From: Mycobacterium sp. NBC_00419
GTDB taxonomy: Bacteria; Actinomycetota; Actinomycetes; Mycobacteriales; Mycobacteriaceae
Direction: 5' to 3'
Assembly: GCF_036023875.1 (NCBI RefSeq)
Contig: NZ_CP107931.1
Span: forward strand, 4,712,001-4,776,000
DNA length: 64,000 nt
Shown: positions 37,012 through 45,789 of the stretch, one piece after another
Layout of the letters: every line of letters starts with the position of its first letter
How positions within the stretch are numbered: the first letter of the stretch is position 1
Notes under the pieces: model-generated
Database searches by the model: none
What the model saw: only the letters and a program-made list of their open reading frames with translations
What the model was told of the DNA's origin: nothing
Program-made: the position numbers and the translations under genes

Positions 37012-38406
37012 TCAGTGCGCTGCCGCGACGGCGAGCATGTTCGGTGTCGAAACCTTCTGGTGTGCAGCCGGATCGTTCCTCGCCAGGAAGACGAGAAGGA
37101 CCGAGAACATCATCGTCACCGACGGAATCGTGACGACGGGGAAGTCGAGTTGCAGGGCGACCAGCGTGAAACCGACGAAGATACCGGCCAGCGCCGCGTG
37201 CGCGGTGTCGGTACCGCGCAGTGTCCGATATGCGATGACCGCGGCCACCAGCAGCACGGTGAGAAAGATCACGCCGGTGACGATCCCGCCGCGGTACACC
37301 GTGAGCAGGGGTGCGTTGGCGACGTAGTTGACCTCGAAGCTCTTGCTGGGTTCCTTGAATTCCGGCCGCCCCCAACCAAGTCCGAACAGCCAGTGACCGT
37401 GCATCACCGTCGCGAAGTTGTCCAGCGCATCGGCCCGCGCCGAGGATCCGACGTCACCACTGCCGAACGAGGAGAACACCCGACGGCGCACCTGCGGGGT
37501 CGCGACGGCTGCCACCACCGCAACGGCCAAGGCGGCGAGGATGGTTCGCCGCTGGCGCGAGCTCAGGGTATGGAACAACACGAGCACCACCAGGCCGCCC
37601 AGAATGCTGAACATGGCGGCACGACTGAGCGTCAATGCCACCGCCACAACGAAAATTGTGGCCAATGCCACACGATGCCAGCCGGTGAACACCACGAGCG
37701 TGACGGCCAATGCGACCACCAAGCCGATTCCAGCGGTGTTGGGATCAATGTAGGTGCCGGCCAACCGCACCGTGTTTCCGGCCGCGCTGTAGACGAACCG
37801 CGTGCTGTTGGACTCCCGGCCGTACCCCAGAGGCGACAAATAGCTGATCAAGCGCCCGTTCGGATCTCCGGCGACGATGACGATCGCGAACAGCGCCGCT
37901 GCTGCGGAGGAGACTGCGTAGATGCGACCGAATCGCGTCAGATCGGTTGTGGACAGCCGCAAAAGGACGACTACGAGCAATGTCGATACCGTCCATTTGC
38001 CGAATTCTGCGATATCTGTTGGTGACTCGAATGTGGCCGCCACCGAGACCGCCGACGCGCCGACCAACAGCAGCACCGCGATCTCCAGTCTGGACACGGC
38101 GGTGACGCGACTGTGGTGTAGCAACGACGCGAGCAGCACAGCGGTGCCGAACCCGAACGTCAGCGGAGCGTGGACGCCCGGAAAGTAGCCGAACGGTAGC
38201 GCAGCCAAGGTGACGGCCAGTATCCAGAAGAGCCACAACGGATGACGCAGGCCGATGTATGTTCCGACGGCCGCGCTGCTGAGCCCGAGCAAGACCGCGA
38301 CCGGTAGTGCTCCGCCGATCAGCGCGGCACCCGACAGCAAACAGCATGCGATCGCGATCGCGGCGTCGCTGAATATTGTCCGGAGCGTTATTTTGTTGCG
38401 CTGCAC
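37012..38406 (-). CDS. Wzy-like O-antigen polymerase/ligase family membrane protein
   Basis: A protein of 464 residues with about 12 TM segments. A long extracytoplasmic loop lies near residues 320-375 (SSFGSGDVGSSARADAL...HWLFGLGWGRPEF), the loop that holds the catalytic region in Wzy/WaaL proteins. The GLGWG.PEF element and AGTYIDPNTAGIGLV fit the O-antigen ligase family. It would polymerise repeat units on the outer face. Transcribed with the glycosidase gene, away from the Wzz gene, whose start is 124 bases away. Polymerase versus ligase cannot be settled from sequence. Confidence 0.83.
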   Translation of the reverse strand: MQRNKITLRTIFSDAAIAIACCLLSGAALIGGALPVAVLLGLSSAAVGTYIGLRHPLWLFWILAVTLAALPFGYFPGVHAPLTFGFGTAVLLASLLHHSRVTAVSRLEIAVLLLVGASAVSVAATFESPTDIAEFGKWTVSTLLVVVLLRLSTTDLTRFGRIYAVSSAAAALFAIVIVAGDPNGRLISYLSPLGYGRESNSTRFVYSAAGNTVRLAGTYIDPNTAGIGLVVALAVTLVVFTGWHRVALATIFVVAVALTLSRAAMFSILGGLVVLVLFHTLSSRQRRTILAALAVAVVAAVATPQVRRRVFSSFGSGDVGSSARADALDNFATVMHGHWLFGLGWGRPEFKEPSKSFEVNYVANAPLLTVYRGGIVTGVIFLTVLLVAAVIAYRTLRGTDTAHAALAGIFVGFTLVALQLDFPVVTIPSVTMMFSVLLVFLARNDPAAHQKVSTPNMLAVAAAH

Positions 38407-38529
38407 GGGAATATGCTTACATCCTCACCGCCCGATGCAACAGAGCGAACAGTCTCCCGCTGTGCCGAACCGCATCGCAGCGTCTAAGGTGATCGTTGGT
38501 CGGGCGCCACAGGGGAATGGAGATCCGGC

Positions 38530-39987
38530 TTGGGTATTGGCGACTACCTCAGAATCGTGCGCCGCTACTGGTGGGTCGTTCTGGTCGTCACCGTCACGGG
38601 TGGCGGTATCGGTTATGTCCTTGCCGCGACCAGCGTTCCGATGTACGAGTCCACCGCGCGGCTGTTCGTCAGCACGCAGGGCGGGACATCTGTCGGCGAG
38701 GCGTATCAGAACAACCTGTTCTCCCAGGAACGAGTGGTGTCCTACGCCGGACTGGCCACCAGCGAGCAGGTCGCAGCGCGCGCGGCCAACCAGCTCAAGT
38801 CCGGAATCCCGGCGCAGGAGTTGCGATCCCGGATCTCGGCCCGGCCCGTCGACAAGACGGTGCTGCTCGACATCGCTGTGCACGACCGCGATCCGGCCAC
38901 GGCACAGATGTATGCCAATGCCGTGTCCGACCAGCTCGTCGAGGTCATCAGTGAACTCGAGACCTCGCGCCGGGGCGGTAGCCCGGCGGCGGGCGCGGTG
39001 GTGGTCGACGACGCGACCTACCCGCAACTTCCGATCGGCCCGACGGTGCTGGCGCAGGTCCTGCTGGGAGTGGCTGCGGGGTTCGCGGCCGGAGTGATCC
39101 TGACCGTCATCGTGGGCCTGCTCGACACCAGAATGCGTCGCAGCGCAGCTGTTCCCACGGTCACGGATTCGTTGTTGCTGACGACGTTGCCTGCCGATCC
39201 CGGACGCCGGACGGTCGAGGTGGCTGACGTCGATGCGCGTGGTCCCTATGGCGAACGGCTGGCCGAACTGTGCACCAATCTCCAGTTCGCCCGTGGTGCG
39301 CAGGGCCGTCGACCGCATGTCCTTGCCGTCACCGGCTGCGACCGCGGGGATGGCCGCACCACCGTGGTCATCGACCTCGCCGCCGCGTTGACCAGCAGTG
39401 GTTATCGGGTTGTCGTGGTCGACGGTGATCTGGGCAGTCCCGCTCTGGCCACCCGGCTGGGGCTGTCCGCAGACCAGCAGGCCGCTGCCCGCAGGCGCGG
39501 GCTGAGCACTGTGCTGGCCGGTCACCACGATGTGAGCAGCGTTGTGATCGCCGATGCGGGAGCGCACGGGTTCAGCCTGGTGCCGGCAGGTCCGGTGCCC
39601 ACGGCGAGCAGCCGGTTGTGGCCGGCGGGCGATGCGGGTGAGGCCCTGGCTGCCCTGCGTGATCGGTTCGACTACGTGCTCATCGACACCCCACCGCTGT
39701 CCGCAGGCAGTGAGGGCGCATTCGTCGCCGGTGCGAGCGACGGGGCGATCGTGGTGGTGCGCCTGGGCCGCACTCGTGCGCCGGCGCTGCGCCGCGCCGT
39801 GGCGATGCTGCGGGCCACCCATGCCGAGATCATCGGCACCGTGGCCACGTTCGAATCCGGTCATCGCCGCGAGATCGCGCAGCACCGACGCAGCGAGCAG
39901 GCTGAGCCTGCCGAACCCGCGGCCGAACCCGTTGACCTGCCCGCCGAGGCCGCGGCCTTGTCCGGAGCCGGCGACCGCGAATCATGA
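38530..39987 (+). CDS. Wzz chain-length protein fused to a BY-kinase-like domain with degenerate Walker A
   Basis: A protein of 485 residues with a TTG start preceded by GGGGAATGGAG. A TM segment at about 15-35, a Wzz extracytoplasmic domain and a second TM at about 173-197 are followed by a cytosolic P-loop domain. The Walker A position reads GCDRGDGRTT (about 268-277): the invariant Lys of GxGKS/T is Arg. Walker A' VVVVDGDLGSP and Walker B LIDTPPL (about 384) remain. No Tyr cluster ends the protein; the tail is Ala/Glu/Pro-rich. It likely sets chain length but may not phosphorylate itself as bacterial tyrosine kinases do. Overlaps the next gene by ATGA. Confidence 0.88.
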   Translation: MGIGDYLRIVRRYWWVVLVVTVTGGGIGYVLAATSVPMYESTARLFVSTQGGTSVGEAYQNNLFSQERVVSYAGLATSEQVAARAANQLKSGIPAQELRSRISARPVDKTVLLDIAVHDRDPATAQMYANAVSDQLVEVISELETSRRGGSPAAGAVVVDDATYPQLPIGPTVLAQVLLGVAAGFAAGVILTVIVGLLDTRMRRSAAVPTVTDSLLLTTLPADPGRRTVEVADVDARGPYGERLAELCTNLQFARGAQGRRPHVLAVTGCDRGDGRTTVVIDLAAALTSSGYRVVVVDGDLGSPALATRLGLSADQQAAARRRGLSTVLAGHHDVSSVVIADAGAHGFSLVPAGPVPTASSRLWPAGDAGEALAALRDRFDYVLIDTPPLSAGSEGAFVAGASDGAIVVVRLGRTRAPALRRAVAMLRATHAEIIGTVATFESGHRREIAQHRRSEQAEPAEPAAEPVDLPAEAAALSGAGDRES

Positions 39988-41228
39988 CACCCGCCCTGCA
40001 CCGGCGCGCGGTTCCCGTCGTCGCGCTGATCGCAGCCCTGATTGCCGGCTGCGGTCCGCCACTGCCACCGCCGAATAACCAGTCCAGCAATGCAATCCGT
40101 GACCTGACGCCGTCGTTCGAGGGTGCGGTGCGGTTGCCGCCGCCGGAGATGGGCGGCGACGGGCCCGGCTCGCTGGTCACGGTCAGCCGGTTCGACGGCA
40201 ACGCCGAACTCGACGAGGTCGACGCCACGGCATTTCGCGTGGTGTACCGATCGACGTCGGAGACCGGCGAGCCGACGCAGGTGTCGGGTCTGGTGGCCAT
40301 CCCGCCCGGACCACCCCCCAAGGGTGGCTGGCCGGTGGTGTCGTTCGGGCACGGAACCTCCGGTGTGCTGAACGGGTGCGCGCCGACGAAGTACGAGAAC
40401 CTGCTGGGCAACGCCCCGATGGTCGCGGCGTTGGTGCAGAACGGATTCGTCGTCGCGATGACCGACTACGAGGGCCTCGGTGTGCCAGGCTTCACCCACC
40501 CCTACCTGGACTCGCGGGTCTTCGGCCAGAACATGATCGACGCGGTGCGGGCGGCCCGCCGGATCGACCCGCGGACGGGCCGCAGATGGGCCGCATACGG
40601 GGTATCCCTGGGCGGGATGGCGGCGTGGGCCGCCGCCGACCAGGCCGGCCGGTACGGCGCGGGGCTGACACTCGTCGGGACCGCCGCACTGGTGCCGGTC
40701 GCGGACATGACCTCGCTGGCCGATGCGGCGGCCGCCGGTAGCCTCACCCGGGAGCAGATGCCCCTGCTGGCGTTCGCGCTGCAGGGGATGGCCTGGTCGC
40801 ATCCGGACTTCGCGCTGTCCGACTACGTCTCGGGCTACACCGAACAGCATTGGGACGAACTGCTCGACTGCACCCCGGCGGATCCGTCCCGCTACGCCGG
40901 CGTGGTCGACGGCATGCAGGCTTCGGATCTGCGCCCGGCCACTCCCGAAGCCACTGCGCGACTGCGTGATCTGCTGCGGCAGATGGCCCTACCGCAACAT
41001 CCGGCGAGTGGTCCGCTGCTGGTCCAGTTCGGCACGGTGGACCCCCTCGTCAACGACGACTGGACGAAGAAGGCCATCGGCAACGCCTGCGCCCAGGGCG
41101 ACGTGGTGGACTTCGAAGAGCGGATCGGCGAAGGGCACGCCGACCTCGACAGCAGCCGGTCACTGCCGTGGGTGAAAGCCCGCTTCGACGGTCAGCTGCC
41201 GTTCAATGCCTGTGCGGGGCAGCGATGA
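39984..41228 (+). CDS. Secreted alpha/beta-hydrolase lipoprotein (secretory lipase-like), paralogue 1
   Basis: A protein of 414 residues with a lipoprotein signal: hydrophobic stretch and a LIAGC lipobox near residue 23. The alpha/beta-hydrolase core has PVVSFGHGTSG (oxyanion region), DYEGLG, nucleophile Ser about residue 206 in YGVSLGGMA, Asp in GTVDPLV and His in GEGHADLD, so the triad is complete. It resembles the secretory lipase (LIP) family. Two paralogues follow in this operon. Candidate roles are deacylating the polysaccharide or moving an acyl group onto it. Overlaps both neighbours by ATGA. Confidence 0.85.
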   Translation: MTPALHRRAVPVVALIAALIAGCGPPLPPPNNQSSNAIRDLTPSFEGAVRLPPPEMGGDGPGSLVTVSRFDGNAELDEVDATAFRVVYRSTSETGEPTQVSGLVAIPPGPPPKGGWPVVSFGHGTSGVLNGCAPTKYENLLGNAPMVAALVQNGFVVAMTDYEGLGVPGFTHPYLDSRVFGQNMIDAVRAARRIDPRTGRRWAAYGVSLGGMAAWAAADQAGRYGAGLTLVGTAALVPVADMTSLADAAAAGSLTREQMPLLAFALQGMAWSHPDFALSDYVSGYTEQHWDELLDCTPADPSRYAGVVDGMQASDLRPATPEATARLRDLLRQMALPQHPASGPLLVQFGTVDPLVNDDWTKKAIGNACAQGDVVDFEERIGEGHADLDSSRSLPWVKARFDGQLPFNACAGQR

Positions 41229-41899
41229 TCGCCCCGCCCCACGCGCCGCGCCTGCGCGACTACGCGGCCATCCTGCGGCAGTCCTGGCTGGTGATCGTGA
41301 GCGCCACCGTCCTGGCCGGTGCCGCCGGTTTCTGGGTGGCGCAGACCCGGGACACGACCTACACCGCGCACGTTCCGGTGTTCGCCATGGTGCCGGGTGC
41401 CCCCGAACCGCGCAGCGCCTTCAGCGGAAGCCGAGATGCCCTGGCCCGCATGCAGGGCTATTCCGCGTTGGCGGTGTCCCAGCAGGTGCTCGCCCGGACC
41501 ATCGCCGAGCGGAATCTGGCGACGACGCCTCGCCGGCTCGCCGAACAGGTCACCGCACAGGTGACACCGGGTTCGGTGCTGCTCGATGTCGGCGTCAGCG
41601 ACACGTCGGGCCAGCAGGCGGTATCGACGGCTGATGCGCTGGCACGCAACCTGGTCGGGGTGGCCAGGGAACTGGAATGGTCCGCCCAGGGGCCGACCGG
41701 TGAGTTGATCCCGGTCGGGAGCGCCAGCGCGGTGGAGGTCCGCGCCGCGGCCGGCCGCTACGTCACCCTGGGCGCCGTGCTCGGGTTCGTCCTGAGTTGC
41801 GTGCTGGTACTGGCCCGGGGGATTCGCGGCGCCACCGTGCTCACCACGGCCCAACTCGACCATGTGGTCGTCGACGCGATGGGGGAGGCACAGCGATGA
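41225..41899 (+). CDS. Wzz-like chain-length determinant protein
   Basis: A protein of 224 residues. Two TM segments (about 18-36 and 178-200) flank an extracytoplasmic domain, the Wzz topology: LRDYAAILRQSWLVIVSATVLAGAAGFWVAQTRDTTYTA, then ARMQGYSALAVSQQVLARTI and VGSASAVEVRAAAGRYVTLGAVLGF. It has no kinase domain, unlike the 485-residue protein two genes upstream. Two Wzz proteins in one locus may pair, or set two chain lengths. ATG overlaps the upstream stop. Confidence 0.83.
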   Translation: MIAPPHAPRLRDYAAILRQSWLVIVSATVLAGAAGFWVAQTRDTTYTAHVPVFAMVPGAPEPRSAFSGSRDALARMQGYSALAVSQQVLARTIAERNLATTPRRLAEQVTAQVTPGSVLLDVGVSDTSGQQAVSTADALARNLVGVARELEWSAQGPTGELIPVGSASAVEVRAAAGRYVTLGAVLGFVLSCVLVLARGIRGATVLTTAQLDHVVVDAMGEAQR

Positions 41900-43134
41900 G
41901 GTGGTGGCTGACTCCGATGTGGGTGGTGACGGTGATCGCGCTGGTGTCGTGTTCGGGCCTGCAGCACCCGCCCGCCCCGGCCCGGCCCGAACTCGGCGCG
42001 ATCGCACTCGCAGGTGACTTCTCCGGTTCCGGGCCCGGCACGTTGAGGTCGGCGGCGACCCTGCCGACCATCGACCGCCGGATCACCGCGGTCACCTCGA
42101 CGGCAGCGCGCATCACCTACACCTCCGAATCCGCCGTCGACGGTAGCTCCCAACTGGTTTCGGGCACCGTGTTCGTTCCGCGCGGCACACCGCCGCAGGG
42201 TGGATGGCCGATCGTCGCGTTCGGCCACGGATCGACAGGAGTCCAGAAGGACTGTGCGCCGTCGCGGTCACCCACGCTGCTGGGCACCTCGGAGGTCGTG
42301 GTCCCGCTGGTCAAAGCCGGCTATGTGGTGACGGTGTCGGACTTCCAGGGCCTCGGGCTCGACGGGACCTACCACCCGTACCTCGACGCCGGAACCGGCG
42401 GCCGCAACCTGATCGACTCGGTGCGTGCCGCGCGCAGACTGGTGCCCGACACCTCGAATCGCTGGGTGGCCTTCGGCGGGTCGCAGGGTGGTCAAGCCGC
42501 CTGGGCGGCAAATGAGTTGGCCACCACCTACAGCCCTGACCTGGCACTGCTCGGCTCGGTGAGCCTGGTGCCGGCCGCCGACCTCACCGGGCTGGCCGAC
42601 GCCGCCGCGGCGGGCACGCTGACCGCCGACCAGGGCCCGCTGCTGCAGTGGGTGCTCTATGCGCTGGCCCAGGAGGACCCGCAGCTCAACCTCGACGACT
42701 ATCGCCGCGGCGTCGTCGCCGACAACTGGGCCGTGCTGTCGTCGTGCGCACCCGAGAAGTCCAGTCAGCGTGCCGAAGTCGCCCAACGCATCACCGCCGA
42801 CGACCTGCGACCCTCCACGCCGGAAGCCACCGACGCGCTCCGTGCGCACCTGGCCAGGATGAGTGTTCCGCAGCAGCGTTCCACCGCACCGATGCTCGTC
42901 ATCTACGGCGGCCGCGACACCCTGATCTCACCCGCTTGGACCAAACAGGCACTCGACAAGGCGTGCACGATGGGCAGCACCGTGGAGTACTACCTGCAGC
43001 CGGACAAAGGCCACGGTGACATCGACGCCGCGGTGGCATTCGGCTGGATTCGTCAGCGTTTCGACGGTGACGCACCACTGAACGCGTGCGCACCCCGGTC
43101 CCCTGACGAGCCCGTCGGGCAGGGCCGCCAATGA
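41896..43134 (+). CDS. Secreted alpha/beta-hydrolase lipoprotein (secretory lipase-like), paralogue 2
   Basis: A protein of 412 residues. The signal MRWWLTPMWVVTVIALVSCSG ends in a lipobox-like VSCS. Core motifs parallel paralogue 1: PIVAFGHGSTG, DFQGLGLDG, nucleophile Ser about residue 195 in FGGSQGGQA, Asp in GGRDTLI and His in DKGHGDID. Pairs of Cys (KDCAPS, SSCAPE, KACTMG, NACAP) could form disulfides outside the membrane. ATGA overlaps on both sides. Function inferred as esterase or acyl transferase of the exopolysaccharide system. Confidence 0.84.
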   Translation: MRWWLTPMWVVTVIALVSCSGLQHPPAPARPELGAIALAGDFSGSGPGTLRSAATLPTIDRRITAVTSTAARITYTSESAVDGSSQLVSGTVFVPRGTPPQGGWPIVAFGHGSTGVQKDCAPSRSPTLLGTSEVVVPLVKAGYVVTVSDFQGLGLDGTYHPYLDAGTGGRNLIDSVRAARRLVPDTSNRWVAFGGSQGGQAAWAANELATTYSPDLALLGSVSLVPAADLTGLADAAAAGTLTADQGPLLQWVLYALAQEDPQLNLDDYRRGVVADNWAVLSSCAPEKSSQRAEVAQRITADDLRPSTPEATDALRAHLARMSVPQQRSTAPMLVIYGGRDTLISPAWTKQALDKACTMGSTVEYYLQPDKGHGDIDAAVAFGWIRQRFDGDAPLNACAPRSPDEPVGQGRQ

Positions 43135-44393
43135 CGTTGCAGGACAAACCGGTCGATGCTGCCGCGCCTGATGCACCTGCGGTCGTCAAGGCGCCGAGCC
43201 GCCGCATCATCGGCCTCGACGGCCCACGTGGCCTGGCGTGCGCGGCGGTGCTGGTGTTGCACGTCAACGCCCACTACTCGCCCAGGGTCATGGACGCCTT
43301 CAAGCTCCAGCTGCTCGGTCAGGCGCTGGTGTTCTTCTTCGCGCTCAGCGGGTTCCTGCTGTACCTGCCGTTCGTGCGTGCGATCCTCGCCGAACCCGGG
43401 ACCGCCAGGTGGCCTGATACCCGGGTCTTCGGCGTGCACCGGCTGCTGCGGGTGTTCCCCGCCTATGTGACCATCTTTCTGATCAGCAGCCTCGTCTTCG
43501 GTGCGGTGTACCTCGAGAACGTGGCGATCCAGCCGCCGGGCACCGACGCCGGGACGGGCCGGATGACCGACCCCGGTGCGCTGGTGGCGAATCTGACTCT
43601 GCTGCAAAGCTATCTGCCGCAGTACTTCCAAACCGGACTGAACCCGTCGTGGTCGCTGTCGCTGGAGTTGGTGTTCTACGTGTCGTTGCCGGTGTTCGGC
43701 GCGCTGGCGCTGGCGCTTCGGCGCCGCACCGGGCTGGCGCCGATCTCGGTGGCGCTGCTGGCTCCGCTGATCCTCGTGCTCATCGGTGCCCTGGGCAAGA
43801 CGCTGGCCCCGGTGGTGCAGCAGTGGGTCGGGGTCGCCGACCCCACTCTCGCCGAGTGGGGGCCGAACTGGCTTGCGGTGTACAACCGCAGCTTCGTCTC
43901 GCTGGCCGACAACTTCGCCTTCGGCATGATCGCCGCGGTGCTCTTCGCAGGCATCGGCGCCGGACTGCTCTCCGGCCACGTGGTCCGCAGGATGCGGTGG
44001 TACTGCATACCGCTGCTGTTGGGCGCCGCCGCTGCCAGTCTGGTGCTCATCGCGCTGCACTCACATGTCTCCAGCACGGCGGTGGCGCTGCTGTCGGCGC
44101 TGGTGATCCTGTTCATCGTCGCGCCGCTGGCCCGGGGTGAACATTCCAGGTTCGCCGCCGCGCTGGACTGGTCTCCGCTGCGCTATGTCGGCGAGATCTC
44201 ACTCTCGGTGTACCTGTGGCACTTTCCGGTGTTGCTCGTACTCGGCCGGCTGGGGCTGATGGCTGGTGACACCGTCGCAGGCATGCTGCGCAACGTCATA
44301 CTCGTGCTGACGGTCAGCCTGGTGCTGGCGTCGCTGACGCATCGCTTCGTCGAGAAGCCTGCGATGGCGGTGGCGAAACGATATCGGCGATGA
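43131..44393 (+). CDS. Acyltransferase family 3 membrane protein (OafA-like)
   Basis: A protein of 420 residues. An N-terminal RIIGLDGPRGLACAAVLVLHVN block holds the active His; FFFALSGFLLYLPF, RLLRVFPAYV and LNPSWSLSLELVFYVSLPVF are standard acyltransferase-3 motifs; about ten TM segments follow, ending SLSVYLWHFPVLLVL and HRFVEKPA. This family O-acylates sugars across the membrane. Flanked by two secreted hydrolases and coupled by ATGA to both, suggesting that acyl groups are added and then moved or removed. Confidence 0.92.
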   Translation: MTLQDKPVDAAAPDAPAVVKAPSRRIIGLDGPRGLACAAVLVLHVNAHYSPRVMDAFKLQLLGQALVFFFALSGFLLYLPFVRAILAEPGTARWPDTRVFGVHRLLRVFPAYVTIFLISSLVFGAVYLENVAIQPPGTDAGTGRMTDPGALVANLTLLQSYLPQYFQTGLNPSWSLSLELVFYVSLPVFGALALALRRRTGLAPISVALLAPLILVLIGALGKTLAPVVQQWVGVADPTLAEWGPNWLAVYNRSFVSLADNFAFGMIAAVLFAGIGAGLLSGHVVRRMRWYCIPLLLGAAAASLVLIALHSHVSSTAVALLSALVILFIVAPLARGEHSRFAAALDWSPLRYVGEISLSVYLWHFPVLLVLGRLGLMAGDTVAGMLRNVILVLTVSLVLASLTHRFVEKPAMAVAKRYRR

Positions 44394-45610
44394 GGGTCCC
44401 ACGCTCGGTGGTCATCGTCGGCGCGCTGCTGGCGACCGTCCTGCTGACCGCGGCCGGTGTGGTGGCCTACCGCACGGGCGAGCGGTTGGTCCGGGGCGCC
44501 ACTGCGCCACCGGTCGCGGTGAGTACGGCCAATCTCGGCGGTACCGGGCCCGGAACCTTGGTCAGCGCGATGACGATGCCGAATCTCACCGGCGTGCTGT
44601 CCTCGCTGGGAGTACGTTCAGCCCGGGTGGTCTACCGGTCGACCGAAGGCGACACCGGCGAGCCCACTGTGGTGTCGGGGACGGTGTTCGTCCCCAAAGG
44701 GTCTGCACCGCAGGGTGGTTGGCCGGTGGTGGCGTTCGGCCACGGAACCACTGGGATCGACCAGCCGTGTGCGCCGTCGTTATCCGACGATCTGCTCGGG
44801 CAGGCGCCGGTGGTCGCCGGCTTCATCAAGCTGGGGTACGCGGTCGCCTTCGCCGACTATCAGGGCCTGGGTGCCGCCGGCGTGCATCCGTATCTGGATG
44901 CCAGGACCGCCGGCCTCAACATCCTCGACGCGGTCCGTGCGCTTCGCGCAACCTTCCCCGAGGTGTCGACCACCGTCGGCGCGTTCGGTGGATCGCAGGG
45001 TGGCGGGGCGGTGTGGGCGGCCGATGAGCAAGCCGCTGACTATGCGCCGGAACTGAAGCTGGTCGGGGTGGTGGCACTGTCGCCGGCCGCCGACATGGTC
45101 GGGTTGGTGGACAAGGCGCAGCGGGGAACCCTGAGCACCGATCAGCGCCCGCTGATGCAGTGGGTGCTGGCGTCGTTGGGACGTCTGCATCCGCAGCTCG
45201 ACCTCGACGACTTCCGCCGTGGTGTGGCAGCGGCGAATTGGGCTGCGCTCTCGGCATGTTCGGGTGCGCTGGTGCACACCAGGGCTGCGGTGGCGCCGGA
45301 CATCGGGCCGTTCGACCTCGCGCCGGGTGGCCCGCGTCCCGCCGCGGTGCTGACCGGGATGCTGCGCAACTGGGCGCTGCCCCAGCGCCCGTTGTCCGCG
45401 CCGCTGTCGGTGGTGTTCGGTACCGCCGACACCTATATCGACCCGGAGTGGACCTCGCGTGCCATCGCTGCGGCGTGCGCTCGCGGTGGAACGGTCGTCT
45501 GGCGTCTGGAAGAGGGAAAAGGGCACGCCGACATCGACGCCGCCGACCAGATCGCCTGGCTGGTCGAGCGGTTTCAGGACAAGAGTGTGGCAAACGAATG
45601 CGTCAATTAG
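44390..45610 (+). CDS. Membrane-anchored alpha/beta-hydrolase (secretory lipase-like), paralogue 3
   Basis: A protein of 406 residues. The N-terminal TM anchor (about 7-27) has no lipobox, so it is likely tethered rather than lipidated. Motifs match the two paralogues: PVVAFGHGTTG, DYQGLGAAG, nucleophile Ser about residue 202 in FGGSQGGGA, Asp in GTADTYI and His in GKGHADID. The YRSTEGDTGEPTVVSGTVFVPKG stretch is shared with paralogue 1 and points to tandem duplication followed by insertion of wzz and acyltransferase genes, or shuffling. Last gene of the operon. Confidence 0.84.
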   Translation: MRVPRSVVIVGALLATVLLTAAGVVAYRTGERLVRGATAPPVAVSTANLGGTGPGTLVSAMTMPNLTGVLSSLGVRSARVVYRSTEGDTGEPTVVSGTVFVPKGSAPQGGWPVVAFGHGTTGIDQPCAPSLSDDLLGQAPVVAGFIKLGYAVAFADYQGLGAAGVHPYLDARTAGLNILDAVRALRATFPEVSTTVGAFGGSQGGGAVWAADEQAADYAPELKLVGVVALSPAADMVGLVDKAQRGTLSTDQRPLMQWVLASLGRLHPQLDLDDFRRGVAAANWAALSACSGALVHTRAAVAPDIGPFDLAPGGPRPAAVLTGMLRNWALPQRPLSAPLSVVFGTADTYIDPEWTSRAIAAACARGGTVVWRLEEGKGHADIDAADQIAWLVERFQDKSVANECVN

Positions 45611-45789
45611 CAGACGCGTTCGCAACCGGTAACGAACTAGGAATCATGTTGTAAAGACTTGCTAGTCAACGATTCGTATGAGTTAAATCATGTTTTCCAT
45701 CGTGCACATAGCAAATAGATGTGCCAGAGTATTGATTGCAAGCACCACCACTTTGCCGGTGCCGGTCGGGGAGATCGGACAGACCTCAC
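45611..45789. promoter_or_regulatory. AT-rich gap before the priming glycosyltransferase gene
   Basis: These 179 bases are AT-rich for this genome, for example GAGTTAAATCATG near 45680 and ATAGCAAATAG near 45708. A promoter for the downstream gene is likely; TTAAAT near 45682 is one possible -10. No clear palindrome or terminator hairpin was seen. Confidence 0.4.

Noticed and set aside
38407..38529. Regulatory palindrome between the polymerase and Wzz genes
   Set aside because: Only a weak GATGC/GCATC pairing was found; too short to call an operator.
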